This document shows, in pieces, positions 48,703 to 60,175 of a stretch of DNA of 64,000 bases (its first letter is position 1; each line of letters opens with the position of its first letter). Under the pieces are notes generated by a model that was given only the letters and a program-made list of their open reading frames with translations, was not told where the DNA came from and ran no database searches. The translations under genes and the position numbers were made by a program. Source of the stretch: Isoetes taiwanensis. Taxonomy: Eukaryota; Streptophyta; Lycopodiopsida; Isoetales; Isoetaceae. The stretch is from NCBI GenBank assembly GCA_021234155.1, contig JAJEKV010000102.1, positions 1,730,456 to 1,794,455 of the forward strand, written 5' to 3'.

Positions 48703-49247
48703 CAACTGACTGCCGTTAAATAGTCCGCATCGATGTCGATGGATCTGAGTCCACATAAAACTTTGGGAAGCCTCGTGCCACTGGTATATAGGTAGCTCGA
48801 AAGCTTCGCAATTAATAATGGCCCACCCATGGCCCAAATAATGCTGTGATTCCCGAAAGCCCGGTTTACTCGTGGTCGCCCCTCTACCTCCCCGACCGCT
48901 ATATCTTCTCGAGCTAATGTCCGAATACGGGCGGACTCAATCCGAATGGCTTCCTCCTCAGAGTGTTCCTCACATTCAGGAGGATAGAACTTGATCAACA
49001 CCATAACCTGGTCAGGTTGCTCTACCATGGTGTATGGCAGCTGTTGGAGGTTCAGTTTAATCAAAAACTGCTCGAAAAAATGGAATATAGGATAAGGTAT
49101 CCTAAGGTCGTCACTAAAACGCTGTACCAGCTCATTCAGGAGGATGTCTACCCAGTCGCTATCAGTGGCCATGTACTGCGTGATGAAGGCGTAAATTTGA
49201 GGTATATTGAGGCTAGAAGGGTCCACGGTAGTCTTGGTGTTGGCCAT
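48703..49247 (-). CDS. MANTKTT frame, unrecognised ORF (copy B)
   Basis: Begins MANTKTTVDPSSLNIPQIYA at 49,247 and stays open for 181 codons. The first 100 residues look helical (WVDILLNELVQRFSDDL, PYPIFHFFEQFLIKLNLQQL). An acidic/basic helix follows (EEHSEEEAIRIESARIRTLA), then a Gly/Arg-rich part that becomes frameshifted below 48,800. The PD...F/IKFYPPE segment echoes PDYAGFLQFYTEE of gene 2, so the two may be paralogous. It starts about 640 bp inside the minus-oriented primer binding site, the place where a Gag-like ORF would start in an LTR element. No Gag motif is recognised. The stretch 48,486-48,703 links it to the H3-like frame with Pro/Lys/Arg-rich sequence. Confidence 0.6.
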
Positions 49248-49888
49248 AGGTGAGGCGCTGGCGGTTAGAGAGGCGATAGGGGAGGCGCTGAGGTGTAGGG
49301 ATGGTCTGGGCAGAACTAGGGCATAAGGATGACCTTAAGTCCCTACTATGGCGACGCGTAATAGGCGGGCGGAGAGAAAATGAAAGAGGAGAAACCATTT
49401 AACTTTTTAATTTTTTAAAATTTTTCTTGTTAAAACGTTTTTTTTTTTTGTAATAAAAATACGGCTACCAAGAAAAAATTTATAATGCCAGAATATATGG
49501 AGCGGCGGCCGACCCGATTATACGCTTTATATCTCCTCGATTCTAGGACGCCCAAAACCCCGGCCAGCCGCTATTGTGTTTGACCCCTTTACTCGCTCCT
49601 CTGCTGCCATTTACCCCTTTAGGGTATTTTTCGAGCACGCCCCACCCATTGAGAGCAAGAATCACGATCCGAAGCTACGGGAGAGAGTTATGGCGAAAAA
49701 CAAAACTCGACTTTCTAACTCCACTTTCTGCCTTAGCCTCCCATGGAAGACACTTCCTTCCACAAGCTTAAGTCCTTGCTTCCCCTCATCAATTGCAGAG
49801 TTGGGACGCCTACCCTAGGAAAAAAAATACCATCATCTAACAAAGTTAGACTATGGCCGCTGCAATGATTTTGGTCCATCAAAACCAT
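49248..49888 (-). other. Leader between primer binding site and MANTKTT frame (copy B)
   Basis: Matches 14,728-15,358. Contains TTTTTAATTTTTTAAAATTT and a homopolymer T run near 49,437. No coding frame recognised. Confidence 0.4.
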
Positions 49889-49899
49889 GCTCGATACCA
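49889..49899 (-). promoter_or_regulatory. Primer binding site, minus orientation (copy B, one base lost)
   Basis: GCTCGATACCA here against GCTCTGATACCA in copy A. The lost T in CTG fits the error pattern of the window. Confidence 0.75.
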
Positions 49900-49900
49900 C

Positions 49901-51672
49901 CGCGGACGCCCCTAATCCATAATGATGCTCCCTTCGTATTGATACGGACTTCCAATCGATGGATATGGGATTCCCTCCCATGGCGACTACATCCCCATGG
50001 CAAGGCCTTCCGTCGTACTCGGACTACTTGGGATGGCCAAGCATCCTGGCGAGGATCACGGAGGTGTCATTCGCCCCACGCCCCTCTATGGGGAATCCTA
50101 TACAATGGAAGATACATGTGACGCTCCAAAGATAACATATGGTATGAATACGATATTATAATCGACACGCCACTAGTATATGTCGACTGTGAGGACATGT
50201 ACACGGGCGATCGTAAAGGGTAGTACCCTAGGGTACGACTCAGAACTATTATATTGCACATGTTAAAGCAACATGTGAATATAATCCCTTTTTGCCATGT
50301 GGCAATGACCCATTGACCAAAAAGGGACCAGCCCTAAATGCGTGGAGATAAAGGGGCATAAACCCTAAAAGGGAAACCCTTTCAGTTCTCAGCCCTGAGT
50401 CTCGGATTGGAGCAGCAGAGGATGCATTTCCGCCTGAACGGAAGCAGAGAAGTCGGATCTCCCAGGTTGCAGCTCGATCCAAGATCAGCAGACCCGAGAT
50501 CAGCAGCATGGACGCTTTCAGAGGAGTGGGAGTCGGCCAAGATGCGGGTGGGTGGTTGATTCAATAGGTAGATCCGAGTTATCAGGCCTCTTTCAGTAGG
50601 TTTAGCATCCATTCTTAGCTATAGGCGACCCCTACAGCCTAAGAATGATAGACACTAACAAAGGAACCTAACCATGTATGATTAGGTAGATTAGAATAGA
50701 TGTATTCTGCTATTTTCAGTTCTGTTGTGATGATGTTTTGACATTCTATGCCCACTCTTGTGTATTGGGAAGGGGGTAGAGACCCGTGAGCCCAAGTAGT
50801 TGTATGATCATAGTTTTAGCCCATTAATTCCCACCACGCGGCTTTGCATAAGAGCCCGCCCTGGTCGCGGGTGGTGGAGCTAGACCGGCCGACAAGGAAG
50901 GGCTTGTCTCGATCACGCTTGATCCCTCGTGCGAGCGACGGGCGGGGAACATTGTGGGCTAGGCCTAATACCCCTTTAATCGCGAGGAGGGCGGGGTATG
51001 GGGTCGACACCTGCGGGTGATGCGCGCCATCTTCTAGGGGTTCAAGTCGAGATATGAGCAAAGGCTCTCTAGCCGCTGCGGATTGGCATGAACCTTCTCG
51101 AGAAGAGTGATCTCCTCCCCGCCTCATCGAGCTGGGGAGATGCAACCCAAGAGTAGCCCCTTTGGCTATGAACCCGCAGGCTACTGGCCAGCTCCAATAC
51201 TTTTCAGCCTATCTCGCAAAGTATGCACAGAGGGGCGGATGGAGTGGACTACCCAATGACCATGTTCTATGCCGGTAAATCCATTTGCCATGAATTGGCC
51301 TCAGATTGCTACACGGAGACCCAAGCCGCCGGGCCTTTTCCCATGAGTCTCGAGCCCGGATAGGATTTTCCTCATGTTATGTTGATGTACCGATGTGTTG
51401 TTGCATCTACCGTGATATGGTGGACCACCCTTCGAGGTGGGTATGTTATTATTGATGTATGTCATGTGCTCATGTGTGTTTACGCTTCGCGCAGCTAGAT
51501 CGATCCCGAGGGAGACGGATGAATGACACGCCCATTCTTCCCCGCTTGGTTCTTGGCCACCATCAAGAGCCTGATGTTAGGTGGACGGCCTCACGCCGAA
51601 AGCGATGATGTTGGTTTGAGGGATGATTCCGCTTTGTATACGATCGGCATCGTGATATGAGCCGGGGTCACA
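49901..51672. mobile_element. LTR-like segment between two primer binding sites (copy B)
   Basis: Counterpart of 15,372-17,141. The left end is damaged (CGGACGCC for TGTGACGCTCC); the right end reads GGGGTCACA. Contains the same internal landmarks as copy A (GTTAAAGCAACATGTGAATA; GATTAGGTAGATTAGAATAG). Confidence 0.72.
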
Positions 51673-51673
51673 A

Positions 51674-51686
51674 TGGTATCAGAGCC
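51674..51686 (+). promoter_or_regulatory. Initiator tRNA-Met primer binding site, plus orientation (copy B, intact)
   Basis: TGGTATCAGAGCC, a perfect match to the common plant LTR-element site, one base after ...GGTCACA. Confidence 0.9.
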
Positions 51687-51926
51687 TTGATCTTGGCGCA
51701 TCAAGATCGAAAGCACCGAATCGTATTCCTATAGGAACTAACTAATCTAGACATTCAGTCTTGGAGATAAAAGCCCAAGCACAAACCCTGATAGTGGAAA
51801 ATTTTTTTCCCAGAATAGAGTTAGTAATTATCTAGAATTAGGATAATTAGAGAACATATTTAAGATGAAATAGATAGAAGAAAAGTCACCTAAGAAAGTC
51901 TAGCAAATTTTAGACACTTTTTGGCC

Positions 51927-52640
51927 GACACCTCCAAGGGTGTGCCAGGAGCATGTTAGGTCCAGACCTAACGGGTTCTCTCAAGAAGATGCTTAGAGGG
52001 GTCACCCCATATGAACCCTAGAACTCGGCCTTAGGAGCCCCAAATTGTAAAATAAAAGATGAAATTCCGCTTAAAAAGCTCGAGTTAGCTAGATTTGTAT
52101 GTTAAAACACAGAAAAACATTAAGTAAAAGTCATTTTGGAGCAACACCTCTAAGGGTGCGCCAGGGCATAGTTAGGTCATGACCTAACACCCTTCTCGCG
52201 CAGGTTTAGAGGGGTCCCCTAAAAGTGACCTCGGAATTTGATCAAAACTTACTCAAATTGTAAAAGTAATGATAGAATCTTGCTCATAATGCTTAAATTA
52301 GTGGAAAAGGCATGTTAAATTGTGTAAATTGGATAAGTTTAGAGCAGAAAGGGACAACACCTCTAAGGGTGCGCCAGGGCATAGTTAGGTCCGAACCTAA
52401 CACCCTCGCTTAGAGGGGTCCAGCCAACTGGACCCTTGATCAGCCACTTACCTGCTCCAAATGAAGTAAATAAGCAAAGAAACTTGCAATTCAGAAGAAA
52501 ATAAGTAGGAATTCACGTCTTTGAACTTGTTTTTGGCACCCATTAGACATAAATAGACCAACACCTCCAAGGGTGCGCCAGAGGCCACTTAGGTCCCAAC
52601 CTAACACCCTCCTCGCGCACGCTTAGAGGGGTCCGATTTT
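51927..52640 (+). repeat. Four tandem repeats of about 213 bp, copy B
   Basis: Units at about 51,928, 52,144, 52,357 and 52,561, cleaner than in copy A: each has ACACCTCYAAGGGTGYGCCAG, then TTAGGTC..GACCTAA and CTTAGAGGGGTC. TTAGGTCATGACCTAA is at 52,172-52,187. Confidence 0.9.
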
Positions 52641-53030
52641 TCAAACCCCATAACTTGAGCTACAGAGCTCCAAATCGCCGGAAATTTGTTGCAATAAGAC
52701 CGATAGACAGTCTAGAATCCATTTATGACCTCAAATTAGGCTAGAAATGTCAAACCCCAGCTCAAAATGACCAAAATTGCTCAAACCCTTGAATTATTTT
52801 TCCAAACTGTGGTTTGTTTGTAAATAGAAGCATACCCCATTAATACCTCACAAGTATTGCTCTCGGCTCAAAGCTGATGTCTTACTCCTAGATAGAAGTG
52901 CCCAAGAACACCCCTTTGTTATAGTCATCTAGACCTCAGCATAGCAACCCAAGTCCAACTGTTGGTACATCACCTCTGCTCATGTCAAAGGCATAAACCT
53001 TGACCTAATTTTGTGTCCTTCTAATAGAGT

Positions 53031-53848
53031 TTGACCTATATAGCCGCCACATTGACACTTCCTATTGCCAGGATACCTAGAAAGGAGCTAGAGTCTAGAG
53101 CTACCCAAGTCACTCCATGTGTAGAGATTGGACTCCCCCAAACCAACTTTGCTAGGACATTAGAGTATGCCTCAAACATCATGGAGGTTTTGCAAAACAA
53201 CCCTCATTTCATGCCATACCACACGTCCTAATGTCCATAGACTTGGAGATTATAGATATGTCTCCAGTAATGCTGCTCGAGCCATCTTGTTTGCTTATAG
53301 AGCCCAAAATGTTGTAGGAGAGCCCTTCAAGTGGACCCTTAGACTTAGAATATACGAAGCCGTTGCTTTCAAATACAGTACGAGCCACGTAAGAGCTAGA
53401 GGCGAACTTTGAAGACATCAAGGTCCCAAACCATGTACGCATTGCATAAGGAGAGGAGACCAAAAAGGCGCACCCAAGAGAGGGAAGCACAACGACAAAC
53501 ACCTCAACCGACAAACGAGTAGAACAGACACCACCGCCTATCATCAATCTTCATCAATGGGAAGAATATTTGGTAACCAACGGCATCAAGAATTTTCTAG
53601 ATGTCAACCTCCCGCTACCATGTCCACAAGGTCACATTAGAAAGAGGATCTCGACGCCTTCACCAACTCGACGCATTACGAGTTTCAAATGGAAGAATGC
53701 AAGGCAAAGAAAATACAAAAGTGCAGAAGATTTAGACATCGATGCCACGCTGGCATCACGAGCTAAGGTCGAGGGCATAATCTTTCATCGAGGAGAGAAG
53801 TCATGGCGACCACAGAGCGATAGAAACCCGGAGGGAAGACAACCATGA
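53031..53848 (+). pseudogene. Unrecognised frameshifted coding-like stretch
   Basis: Short plus-strand frames that look like pieces of one protein: ELESRATQVTPCVEIGLPQT, NIMEVLQNNPHFMPYH, ARAILFAYRAQNVVGEPFKW, then KNFLDVNLPLPCPQGHIRKR and EDLDIDATLASRAKVEGIIF. The copy A counterpart is more broken. It follows the primer binding site and tandem repeats, so it may be the Gag-like ORF of the plus-strand LTR element. No motif is recognised. Confidence 0.35.
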
Positions 53849-54377
53849 CCTTGCAGCCCAGCAGCTCAAAAGCCGAATGTAATGCAACGCCAACAAAAGG
53901 AGCAAACAAGCTAGGGCAACCACAACACACCTAAGGCTGACCAGACGAAGCTTCCGCCCCCTTGCACCAAAGAACTTTCATCGGTTCCAAAAGTAGGAGA
54001 CCATGAGGGGAAGGAGACGATATCGTGGAAGGAACATCTCCAACTTGAAGGTCTATATCAGCATTAGGGGCAAGATCAAGGAGGAAAATATTCCGCTCAA
54101 ACAAGAATTCGGGACCCAGAAACACCTAGAAACCAAAGGAAGGACGACTTTACTACGTCAGCCAAGGAGTGCGAGACTCGAATGGATAGGACCCAAAAGG
54201 ATCTGAGGAGATGACCTAGCCAAAAAGTACAAATCATGCAAAGGCAACCAGAAGGAGCTAGGGTAGGTGCAATGGAGATGACCACACTTCCAAGCACAGG
54301 AGAGGCACCTCGGAATGAAGCAAAGCCCAATCAACAGGGGCGCACTCAGAATTTCAACCTACGGAGGAATGACAATG

Positions 54378-57300
54378 CCTGCCTACCGACCACGATCTTA
54401 GAGCTTCGAAGACATTCAAGAACGCCCGACTGCAACAGCCAGGTGATCAACCAATCAATGGCACCGCACATCGGCAACCTTGCAACGATACACTGCATAT
54501 AGGGACATTGAGCGGTCATCGCATTCCTTACGACGGACATACACATTAAGGAGGAGCATCTTTTTCAAGGGATCACATCGATGAACACTCTTCGCAACTT
54601 GGGGTGACGAGCTCGGATCAGACATGAAGCTCAACAATAGTAGCAGCATCTCAAGGAATCCCGGAGTCAACCAGAATGAAGAAGATGCATCAAAACCGAA
54701 GGATCAAACGTGATAGGAGGACCCTAAAGGAGTATAAACATTTAAGTAGATCTTCGTAGTTGTTTTGAAAAAGTGGATGAATTGAAATCCCAATGTAAAT
54801 GCGTATATGTCTATTGTATATCTCGCGTGCTCACAGATATAGTGGAGAAACATGAGTTTAAAGTCATGTTTTATGGATTTAGCGCTTAGATCAGGAAGCT
54901 CCTTCACTTCGACTACCAAATGGGGAAGCAAGGAAGCACAACTATAGCCCAAGATCAAAATGGAAGAGCAAGTACGAGGAAGAAACGACCAGCCCAAGCA
55001 AACCTTCGACTCCAAACACTTCGAAGTGCCCCTCAAGTAGAAGACCGCCAGGCCCACCCAATGTCGTAATAAGAGACAACACCGTCATGTCAAGATCATC
55101 ACACACCAAGACATCGCCGGGGCCCACCACTACCTCTTGTGGCAGCGCAACACTTGACTAACTTATGACACGAGTGGCCTCAATAATAGAAGGAGGAACG
55201 ACCCGACATCAACGAGCCAACTAAGAAGGCAACATCTCGACAACCATAATTCTACCTTGTGGTAATATAGGGTGATGCGCTATGACACGTGTATTAGATG
55301 GAGATGCACTTACGAAAGGCAATCGCGATTTAGGAGATATGCCTTCAACAACTAGGTGATGGCTTCGTCAAAACTCCTACCAAGAATTAGAAGAGAAGAA
55401 GTAACATATCTCCCATGTGGCACGCCAAAAACGCCCAAGGTAGAAGCATTCGACACCTTAACGACAAGGATAGCAACCAAGCACCTTCGGCAAAAAAAAA
55501 GAGAGTTCAAGATAATAGCCAGGCTATTCAACGACAAGAGTATATCTAAGGCGTGTACTTCTTCAACTCAAGGGTCAAGCAAGCAGATATAAGGATCCAT
55601 CATCCCGACAATATAGCCAAAGAGGAGGAGAGCCATGAAGCCTTACTTGACAGAGAGACCGACATGCATAGAGGGACAAAGGTCAGAAACTGAAAGCTGG
55701 AGAAGTGCTAGCAACCGACTTCTTCCACGAGCTCCCTAGAGGCAACAGGAGGATCAAAACTGACGGGCACAATCAAAACCACCGGAGGGTACCTCAAGAC
55801 AAGAAGATGGCATAGCACTGAGGAACGTGATAATGTCCAAGCCAGGTGACCGAGGGGATCAAACAAGGAAGATTGGAAGCTCGATGGAGAAGCAATTAGG
55901 TGAGGCGAGGCGAGCCAATAACTTGCACACGGACTTGCATGCAACTTGGTGAACCCAAGGATGGACGATTCAAAGAACAACTGCAGAAGAGAACAACTCC
56001 AGAGGAGTATAGCCAAAGGAAGCGCCAAGACACTTCAAGAGACGCCTCCAAATAGCTTCAAGTATCATGAAGGGGGGAACACACCACCCGAGAAATCGTG
56101 GATCGAAGCGACTGAAATGTCGAAGCATCAACGACCATCACACCTTTAGTTAGAATGTGATGCAAAGCGACCGGGAGGAACACCGATGACATTACCAAGG
56201 AGTAGGTGTGCAACTCGAAGGGAGGCACAAGGGGGACCTAATAGCTCTAGTAGTAATTGTAATTATGTAAGCTATATTGCATGTATAGTTCCCTTGTTAT
56301 TCCTTCCCTCCCATAGCGTAACAAATCAAAGGAAGAGACGTCACGCAAATTGCAGGGGTGAAGCAATCAACATCCTCAACACTTTTCGGACAACATGATA
56401 ACAACAAGAGGACTCGATGTATGAGACGTCGATGGAGTCGAAGAAACAATATCGGATACAGAGTCGTCCTTTAGCTGCCAAGACAAAGAGTTCAAGATGA
56501 AAGATCTTTTTCAACGGCGCCACCTTCAGGCTTTGAAAAGCGGCATGGAAGATTTCAAGTGATCAACTACACCATCAAAGCCACCAGCAATGAGAGGCTT
56601 CTAACGAACAAAGTCAACCTCTACATCAAAGAGGAGCCACCGTCAAGGAAACTGAAGTATCGAGAGACTCGGAAGAACGTTACCTTGCTACTTCAAGCAG
56701 GCAACGAGTGGATGAGCTTCTATCAAGGTAAAGGATCTAAGGCCATGGGGCCTAGTAGGTTAAATGTAGGGACGGTAACATCCATATTGGGATTAGAAGG
56801 CATTGCCGGATATTCTCGCTGAAAGGATTGCCCCAATATTGAGCTAAAGCCAAGGATTGGGAAGGAACGCATAGGAGTGACTAAAATTATACACGATTGT
56901 TAACAGTCATCCAACGTATTGAAACCACTTGGTGAGATTGATCTCCTCGCTAAGAAGGAATCATTACTAGGATAATTGTTGACCATGTATAAATCTAGCA
57001 CCTCCAAAAGAATAATCCAACCGAAAGAAAAGAAGTAATCTAACAAGTCCGGCCAACTTGTTACGATGGCATCAATTCGATTGGTAGGAATATTCCAAGA
57101 GTTTAAATAACTAAGAAAGGGGGAATCTCTAGAATATAAAAGAATAATACATGTAAGGTACATCTAAAATAAGAATTATAGTAATCAAATAGTCTTTTGA
57201 GACAAAAGGGAATTGTCGTCATGACAAAACCTTGTGGTTTTAGAATCGTTCTAACCAAGTAGGTAACCCATAACTATATTGAAATAAATGATAACATAAT

Positions 57301-58398
57301 ATGGGCATCCATCTTAGATGGTTATATATGTTAGCTAAGGCTAGTAAAGTAATGCGCCAAGTAAGAAGCGATAACCTCTTAAGGGGAGAGAATAGATATG
57401 ACGCTATGTACAACGTGAATTGAAGGGGTGCAGACCATTTTCATTTCAAGAAAGTGGAGGGCTCAATTTTTTTGATTGAACGTGATTTGCATCGAATTGA
57501 CCGACCCCAGAATAGAGTTCACCCCGGCAATGGCCGGGTTTAATAGAGCCGTAAGATAGATAGATACCTTAGTGCTCAGGAGGCCTTCAACGTGCGAGAC
57601 CGACGTAGTAGCTAACTACACCAATGAAGTGGAGCAAAACTATGGGAGCAATGCAACGACCAAGTCATCTCCAAAATTACTCGATGCCGGCTCAATGGGT
57701 GGATGCTCTAGCCTTAGGTAAGGTGTGCGATGCATTATAAGCTTTAATGTGTCTTATAGATAAGTTAAATATAGATCCTAATAATCGATAGAAATTGTTG
57801 CACGTATATGTATCATAGGAAATAAGTTAAACAACAACGGTAATGTGAGGTAGCATGTTAATTAATCCTTCGCAAGGATGCAATTCCTTCCAAGGATAGC
57901 TATATGACCTCGGGTCCTTATAAATATAAATAGAAAATAGAATTCAGATATACTTAAGTGCATCTTAGGGATATACTTCCAAGGGTAATGCAGGACCCAA
58001 GGAAGAGAATAAGAAGCACATCTAATTCTTGTGTATGATAGTTAAAACCTTGTCTATGTAACAATAGGTCTAAACCAGTGTTATTGTTAAAATAATCGCG
58101 ATCTAAAAGTCCTTAAATATTGCAAAGCTTAGAGTAAATATAATTGTACTATCGGAAGTAATGTATCCGATACTATGATAATGTTAATTTATAAATATTA
58201 CCTTAGGGTAATTATGTTAATCGCATGCATTAAAAGAGCCAGCAGAAATCATGCAGGTTTCAAGTTACCTATGCTAGGTATGGGTTGCATGCGTTGTTAC
58301 CGATGATGAGACCACTACGGTGATCTCTAGGACGTGGTGGAATGTCAATGTAGGCATGACCGCGGTTCCGCTTGGATGAGTAGAAGGTAGATTAAAAA
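54378..58398 (+). other. About 4 kb unique to the right of block B, unrecognised
   Basis: Only short frames. The stretch 54,378-56,830 has plus-strand coding-like composition (for example NERLLTNKVNLYIKEEPPSR near 56,600), but no domain can be named. From 56,880 to 58,398 it is AT-rich and non-coding. It may be the rest of the plus-strand LTR element begun at 51,674; no matching 3' LTR is seen. Confidence 0.35.
57470..57572 (+). repeat. Possible short retroposon 3' end (hairpin plus GATA tail)
   Basis: ACCCCGGCAATGGCCGGG forms a short GC-rich hairpin (about 57,521-57,538). Soon after it comes AAGATAGATAGATACC (about 57,553-57,568), a short GATA repeat. A terminal hairpin followed by a simple repeat is typical of some LINE/SINE 3' ends. 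There is no second copy here to confirm it. Confidence 0.3.
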
Positions 58399-58425
58399 GT
58401 CTACTTCCGTCCCACGGAAGTAGAC
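58399..58425. other. Perfect inverted repeat, 12-bp arms
   Basis: GTCTACTTCCGT, spacer CCC, ACGGAAGTAGAC. It is followed at once by GACCTC...GAGGTC (58,425 to about 58,447), a second small inverted repeat. Function unknown. Confidence 0.85.
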
Positions 58426-58649
58426 GACCTCGAGAGATAAGAGGTCATTCAGGAATGCATTGATAGGAAAGCACCTCTAGTCAATGCCTACCAGGGGAAG
58501 GATCCTTCACGCCAGGGGTTAATTAGCCCATAATACTTTATAATTATCCATAATGGATTTATTAGCATACCTAAATAAAACCATTATGGTCGACCCTCAC
58601 TTGGGCCCAATATGTCTTGGTGACGTGTCCTGGGTATATACGTATACCG

Positions 58650-58658
58650 TATAAATAC
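58650..58658 (+). promoter_or_regulatory. Candidate TATA box
   Basis: TATAAATAC in ATACCGTATAAATACCTGG. Good plant TATA match, and it precedes a long hairpin by about 70 bp. GTGACGT (58,620) and ACGTCAC (58,664) flank it as an inverted pair. No start site can be proven. Confidence 0.4.
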
Positions 58659-58718
58659 CTGGAACGTCACAGCAGTGACCATAGCATTATCGAGTCCTTA
58701 GTAGAGAAAAGACGTGCT

Positions 58719-58768
58719 GGCTGGCTGAGGCATTCTCGACTCGGGAGTCGAGAATGCCTCACCCAGCC
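58719..58768. other. Long near-perfect hairpin, 24-bp arms, 2-bp loop
   Basis: TGAGGCATTCTCGACTC (58,726-58,742) is exactly complementary to GAGTCGAGAATGCCTCA (58,745-58,761), with two G between. One mismatch outward, six further pairs (GGCTGG / CCAGCC) extend each arm to 24 bp. It could form a stable RNA hairpin or a DNA cruciform. Confidence 0.92.
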
Positions 58769-59099
58769 AACAATCCAGGAAGCACACTCCCTTTTTTCGA
58801 CTCGCGTGAGGTGTGCACAGGAATGCACAGTGTAGTCTGCATTTTTCTTGCAAGGGAGGATGTTCTGTGAGTTAGAACAGAAGAACGCTCTAGCTTAAAG
58901 TCACTAAACCTGAAGGATTGAATTAGGTGTTAAAAATGCTCTGTGCAATGACACATTCATAGTTCTTTCTCTTGTTATGGAATTTCTGTTATGAAACATT
59001 CTTAGTTATGTTCTTTTCTTAGTGCTATGCATTTTTTTTTCATCCTATCACCTGTCTCTGGATGATTCCTAGTTCGGTTGCTTGCCCCTAGTCTTACTT

Positions 59100-59290
59100 A
59101 TGCCTGTACAAAAACAAAACAGAACAAAAACAAAAACTGAAAACAAAACAAAAGCAGAAAACAAAAGCAGAAAACAAAAACAGAAAAGAAAACAAAAGCA
59201 TAGAACAGATATAGATTAGAAAATGAAACAGTGAAAAGATGTGAAAAAGAGCAAAAGAATGAAAAAACAGGGAAGATAGAGAAAGAAGGT
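59100..59290. repeat. A-rich low-complexity tract
   Basis: Irregular repeats of AAAACAAAA, AACAGAAAA and AAAGCAGAAA. The minus-strand frame here is Phe/Ser/Cys-rich only because of this composition and is not a membrane protein. Confidence 0.85.
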
Positions 59291-59874
59291 ACCTGTCAGA
59301 TTTGGTGGATGAAGAGGCACCTTCCATGTTCGATTCCTTGCTGACACAGACGCTTGCAAAGCGAGAATAGGGATTTGTCGTGCTGGAAATTGTATCAGGG
59401 GATGGTGAGTCCTCTAAATACTACAAAGGATTAATGGAAGAACTAAAAACTTACAGAAACAGAGCTAAAAACTTACAGAACAAGATATCTCACTTCTTAG
59501 CCAATAGCGGCCGCTCGAGCACTCAAACTGCGCGAAAACCTCAGTGCTGGATGCGTCGCGATCGGTCGACCAAGCTGCTGTCATAAGATCGTGTCGATTT
59601 TGTAACAGGGGATCGATCGCCTGATGGGAACAGAGAAAACAGAGAGCGTGAAGAGTAAACAGAGAATACAGGGGAGGAAGAATGGTCCGGGAGGAAGAGG
59701 AAGAGAGTGCAGTTATTTCTGGCTGCACCCTCGAACCTCGTAAAAGTGCAAAAATAAAGATTTGTCACGTGTGGGCCATGCCTTCCGTGACGTGGCAGTG
59801 CAGATTGCTGACGTGGCCACGCTATCAGCCTCTCACGAGGCGCCACGTGGCCAGGACAAGATATTAGAGGTTAA

Positions 59875-60175
59875 TATGATTTATACCATGGTTATGAAAT
59901 GGTTGATACCATGGTCTAAAATGGTTATGTTTATATGTTTTATATTTAATATGATTATATGGTTATATGATTTCAATGGTTATATATGGTTTTAATGTTT
60001 ACATATGGTTTATATTGAATATGGTTATATGGTTTAATGTGGTTTAATATGGTTATATGGTTTTAATGGTTATATATGGTTATATGGTTTATATTTATAT
60101 AATATGCTTGTATGGTTTTATATGGTTTATATGGTCATATTTGTGGTGTTCAAAGCTATATGGTTTTAATGTGTG
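59875..60175. repeat. Imperfect (ATATGGTTT)n tandem repeat
   Basis: About 300 bp built from variants of GGTTATATGGTTTTAATGGT and TATATGGTTTATA. AT-rich minisatellite-like sequence with no coding content. Confidence 0.85.

Larger units (their letters stand above)
34615..54377. repeat. Segmental duplication, copy B
   Basis: Second copy of the block at 1-19,838. The shared sequence ends at GGAATGACAATG (about 54,366-54,377); after that copy B continues into sequence not seen in copy A. Because both copies contain the same LINE inside the same Penelope-like element inside the same minus-strand region, the nested insertions came before the duplication. Confidence 0.93.

Noticed and set aside
1..54377. 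Repeat-induced point mutation (C to T) as the cause of copy differences
   Set aside because: Differences include many insertions, deletions and multi-base swaps at CAG/CTG and are reciprocal between copies; a pure transition bias is not seen.
58290..58450. Hammerhead ribozyme or retrozyme
   Set aside because: GATGATGAG-like and hairpin sequences looked promising, but the CTGATGA...GAAA core is not present.
59094..59327. Small hydrophobic membrane protein on the minus strand
   Set aside because: The Phe/Ser/Cys-rich frame is a by-product of the A-rich low-complexity tract.
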